Part shown: positions 20,110-23,071 of the stretch, one piece after another
How the letters are laid out: each line of letters opens with the position of its first letter
Numbering within the stretch: position 1 is the stretch's first letter
NCBI GenBank assembly: GCA_049999805.1
Contig: JBNGIO010004110.1
Location: 1-23,071, forward strand
Direction of reading: 5' to 3'
Origin: Folioceros fuciformis
Taxonomy: Eukaryota > Anthocerotophyta > Anthocerotopsida > Anthocerotales
Length of the DNA: 23,071 bases
Notes under the pieces: generated by a model
The model's input: only the letters and a program-made list of their open reading frames with translations
Told to the model about the DNA's origin: nothing
Databases searched by the model: none
Program-made: the position numbers and the translations under genes

Positions 20110-21260
20110 TGGATTGATGATCTGCGAATCTGATAAAAGCATTCTGCGATTCCGAAGAGAAAGATTAACGCGTTCTGCGATCCCTTCAAGAGTTAGGGGC
20201 GTTAGCCCCTAGTGTTTCTATCATGGGTTACCTTAGCCTTTAGTGGTCGTATCATGGGTTAGCATTTAAGAGATTTCTAAAGAGAAGATTAAAGCATATG
20301 CGATCCTAAAGGGTAGATTAAAGCATCCAATTATCTTCAAGGGAAGGTTAAAGCATCCAATGATCCTTCAAGGGAAGGTTGAAGCATCCAACAATCTCTA
20401 TTGATAAGATTAAAGCATCCCCTAAATGCTTAAGGTCATATTAAGCATTAAAGCATCCTGCGAAGTTTAAAGGGAAGGATGCAAGATGCCTAAAGAAGCC
20501 CAAAGGGAAGAATGAAGGATGCCTAAAAAAAGCCTAAAGAGAAGGATGAAGATGCCTAGAAGGGAAGGATGAAGGATGCCTAAAGAAGTCTAAAGAGAAG
20601 GATTAAAGATGCCCAAAGAAGTCTGAAGCGAAGGATGAAGGATGTCTAAAGCAGTCTAAAGCAAAGCATGAAGGATGCCTAAAGAAGTCTAAATCGAAGG
20701 ATGAAGAATGCCTAAAGAAGACCTAAAATAAAGGACGAAGGATTCTTAAGAAGCCTAAAACTAAAGCAGAAAATGAAGGATGCCTAACTCCTAAAGAAGC
20801 CCAAAGCGAAGGATAGAGAATGCCTAAAGAAACTCAAAGTGAAGAATGAAGGATGCATAAAGAAACCTAAAGAATAAAGGTTGTCTAAAGAAGCCTAAAG
20901 CAAAGGATGAAGGATGCATAAAAAGACGTAAAGAATAAAGGTTGCCTAAGGAAGCCTAAAACGAAGGATGAAGGATGAAGAATGCCTAAAGGAACGGATA
21001 AAAAATGCCTAAAGGAAAGGATGAAAGATCCTTATAAGGAAGGAGACCTAAAGGGAAGGATACATGATCCCTGTAAGGAAGGAAGCGTAAAAGGAAGGAC
21101 AAAAGATCCCTACAAGGAAGGAGGCCTAAAAGGAAGGAAGCAAGGACAAAAGATCCCTACAAGGAAGGAGGCCTAAAAGGAAGGATAAAAGATTTCTATA
21201 AGGAACGAGGCTTAAAAGGAAGGATAAAAGATCCCTATAAGGAAGATACCGGAAGAATTA
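20110..21260. repeat. Compound degenerate minisatellite domain
   Basis: About 1.1 kb of A/G-rich imperfect tandem repeats in successive zones. At 20115-20190, TCTGCGAT/TCTGCGAA units recur. At 20202-20265 there are two copies of a roughly 32-bp unit sharing TATCATGGGTTA. At about 20280-20420 a unit of about 30-35 bp contains TTAAAGCATCCAA. At about 20480-20980 the unit is mostly 33 bp (GCCTAAAGAAG..GAAGGATGAAGGAT). At about 21030-21250 the unit is mostly 39 bp (CCCTAYAAGGAAGGAGGCC..AAAAGAT). No confident gene is seen. The 39-bp zone has an open frame encoding a 13-residue repeat, KDPYKEGGLKGRT, probably a by-product of a unit length divisible by three. Confidence 0.85.
20194..20211. repeat. 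Small perfect hairpin
   Basis: TAGGGGC and GCCCCTA pair over seven bases with a GTTA loop, at the left side of the minisatellite domain. No poly-T or gene context gives it a function. Confidence 0.5.
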
Positions 21261-22833
21261 CTAGTTCCTTATACTATGGTATAAGTAAACTTTAACCAAA
21301 AAAAATATTAGTATTTTTTCTTCATAGATGCTAAAAAAATTCTTCTATATATAATCATTTTTTTCTTCTTTGTATGCTCAAGCTGATTTTTTTATTTTAA
21401 AAAACAAGATAGAAAAACCATCTACCCTTAAAGAGAAAGATAAACCATGATAGGACACTATGGGCTAACCCCCTAAACCTTAAAGGCTACCAATAGCACC
21501 TAAAATATCATGGTACGGGGGAGCTAAAACATCATGGTATGGGAGGAGAAAGGGTCTCCCTATCACTAGGGTTGCTGACACTGCCTCTACTTCCAACGTT
21601 GTATATGTATTCAAAATGAAAGTTGAGCCCACGTATAGCATACGATCCCATGTTTTAAACCTAATGAACATGACCCTATTGATAGTGTGCAGCTATCAGG
21701 GCATCCCAATCTGGTCATCCTTTTTCTTCCTTTCTAACACACTGCAGAACACATTACATTTTGACACAATCCCTTTATGGTTTTTAGGGTCCGAGGGCAT
21801 ATGATGCTAACCAAGTCGCCATGCTCATTGTCCCCTTCTTTTGGCAAACCAAGTCCATTCTCCTTGGAGGCTAGGTTTTTTTTTCGTGAAGATCCTTGGA
21901 GGCAAGGTTCATGGCTAGCCAAGTCTATCTCCCTAAAGGCAATGTTTGTGTTATAACACCTTGGGCTATGGAAAGCTAGGGAGAATGAAACCATTCAACA
22001 GGGGAACCAAACCATATAGTCTTTATTTCTAGCCTATGAGGGCAATATGACCCAATAGCGAATTACAAGCAAAATCACAAACTTCAGGAAGACTTCATTC
22101 TATTGTCGAAGAAGGCAAATACCCCTCCATGCCCATGGAGTGGCCTCCTCCTTTGCCCATGACTGCGGGTACACCTCTAATGGCTTCATCCTCCATGTGC
22201 ACGCAATCTTGGATCTGGTCATGTGTAGCGCAATGTCTTACAAGTCTTGTATCAAGGGAATCCGCACCCTAAACCTACACAACCATGTCCAACATGAAAT
22301 CTGCAAGGCAAACTGCAGCCAGAACCTTCAAGGCAACCTACATATGCTAATTGCATGGTGCAAGACCATATGCAAGACAATCTGGACCTACCATTTGCAA
22401 GAAAATCTACAACTAGGGTCAGCACTTGCACACTACTCTTGCAACCCCCGAGGCCATGTGCAAGACGAACTGCACAATAGCCTTTGCTGAAATCGAACCC
22501 TCAAATCCCTCGTTGTAGCTGCTTACCCCAAGGTGTATGGGAAAGTGCAAACAACAATTTGCAATATGCAAAGCAATATGGGGGGCAAGCTGCATAGCAA
22601 TTCAGACAAAATAGTAGGGAATCACATCAGATTAGAATGGATTGTACATTAGCGCTCTGCCAGCAGTCTCTTGTGTATGCAAACTCTGTCAGACACGTCC
22701 TTGGTGCCTGCTGACCTCGTGGTGGTTAGGTCGGCAGATAGGTAACGACTTAACGCTTCAAATCTCGTATCGTTTATACTTAACTAACTACGCTACTTTA
22801 TCGTGCTGCTCTTCAGCTCTCCCACACAACACA
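21261..22833. other. Gene-poor AT-rich region with scattered TGCAAG motifs
   Basis: No convincing exon or RNA gene is seen. The first 170 bases are strongly A/T-rich with poly-T/A runs. From about 22290 to 22610 the sequence repeats variants of TGCAAG(A/G)C-A--CTGCA: CTGCAAGGCAAACTGCAG near 22301, then GTGCAAGACCATATGCAAGA near 22359 and GTGCAAGACGAACTGCAC near 22458. This suggests an old, decayed tandem repeat. The short ATG frames here have no recognisable product. Confidence 0.45.
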
Positions 22834-23071
22834 TTAGAGTAGTGCTCGTCGAAAATTCTTCGTCGCTGTATTGCCGCGGTAGCTTGAGTCTTCGAATTGC
22901 TGCCAGCACTGCACCACTGCAGCTTCTAAATCTTCGATGCCGACAAGCTCCCACAGTGTGACGGCCCCATGAATGTTGAGGCCGTGACAGCCTTCTGCCC
23001 CAGCTAAGCTCTCACAGCCCATCTTCAGATTCTGGCTGATACTCAAGTGGACTGAAGGGCCTATTTTGGCT
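22834..23071 (-). CDS. Unassigned minus-strand open frame running off the window edge
   Basis: From the right edge the minus strand stays open for about 78 codons to a TAA at 22834. It contains the text NIHGAVTLWELVGIEDLEAA and a following WQQFEDSSYRGN. The composition looks protein-like, but I recognise no family. No ATG lies in a convincing start context, so if real it would be the 3' end of a gene or of a decayed mobile element to the right. It could equally be chance. Confidence 0.2.
   Translation of the reverse strand, partial: AKIGPSVHLSISQNLKMGCESLAGAEGCHGLNIHGAVTLWELVGIEDLEAAVVQCWQQFEDSSYRGNTATKNFRRALL

Noticed and set aside
20982-21176. Possible small repetitive protein (KDPYKEGGLKGRT units)
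   Set aside because: The frame follows from a 39-bp repeat unit in a non-coding minisatellite. It begins mid-array, and the array shows no splice or start support, so I do not call a gene.
20110-21260. CRISPR-like array
   Set aside because: The units are contiguous and degenerate, with no unique spacers, and the window is eukaryotic.

Overview
This is a nuclear window from a land plant. It carries interrupted genes with plant-type splice sites, an HAESA/CLAVATA1-type LRR receptor kinase, a plastid GDT1/PAM71-type protein, ribosomal protein P1, and a run of exactly 100 N marking an assembly gap. All introns I could place are short (79-203 bp), gene spacing is tight, and an SLC20/PiT-type phosphate-transporter relative with a long hydrophilic loop is present. 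Together these lean towards a bryophyte or another early-diverging lineage. That placement is an inference of modest confidence.

Layout. (1) <1-3008 (+): 3' part of an LRR receptor-like kinase with one intron. (2) 4327-6626 (-): a five-exon class V (PLP-dependent) aminotransferase/cysteine-desulfurase-fold protein, with one GC-AG intron. (3) 7630-9489 (-): a single-exon PiT/SLC20-like membrane protein whose first-half signature is degenerate. (4) 9490-11927: non-coding, GC-moderate at first, then AT-rich and repeat-bearing (an inverted repeat with about 31-nt arms and a 94-bp tandem duplication), ending at the gap at 11928-12027. (5) 12572-17042 (+): an eight-exon MYB4R1/SNAPC4 (SNAP190)-like gene with a half plus four MYB repeats and a long repetitive basic tail. 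(6) 17505-18593 (-): a single-exon, plastid-targeted GDT1/PAM71-like protein, convergent with the MYB gene and divergent from the next one. (7) 19039-19746 (+): a four-exon 60S acidic ribosomal protein P1 gene. (8) 19747-23071: no convincing gene. It holds a roughly 1.1-kb degenerate minisatellite domain and, at the right edge, an unassigned minus-strand open frame.

The genes form no operon or shared pathway; this is ordinary eukaryotic neighbourhood structure. I found no clear sign of a new multi-gene system. The points most worth a second look are the modular intron positions in the MYB gene, the lost first-half PiT signature, the repeated basic units in the MYB tail, the GC-AG intron, and the evolving minisatellite array.
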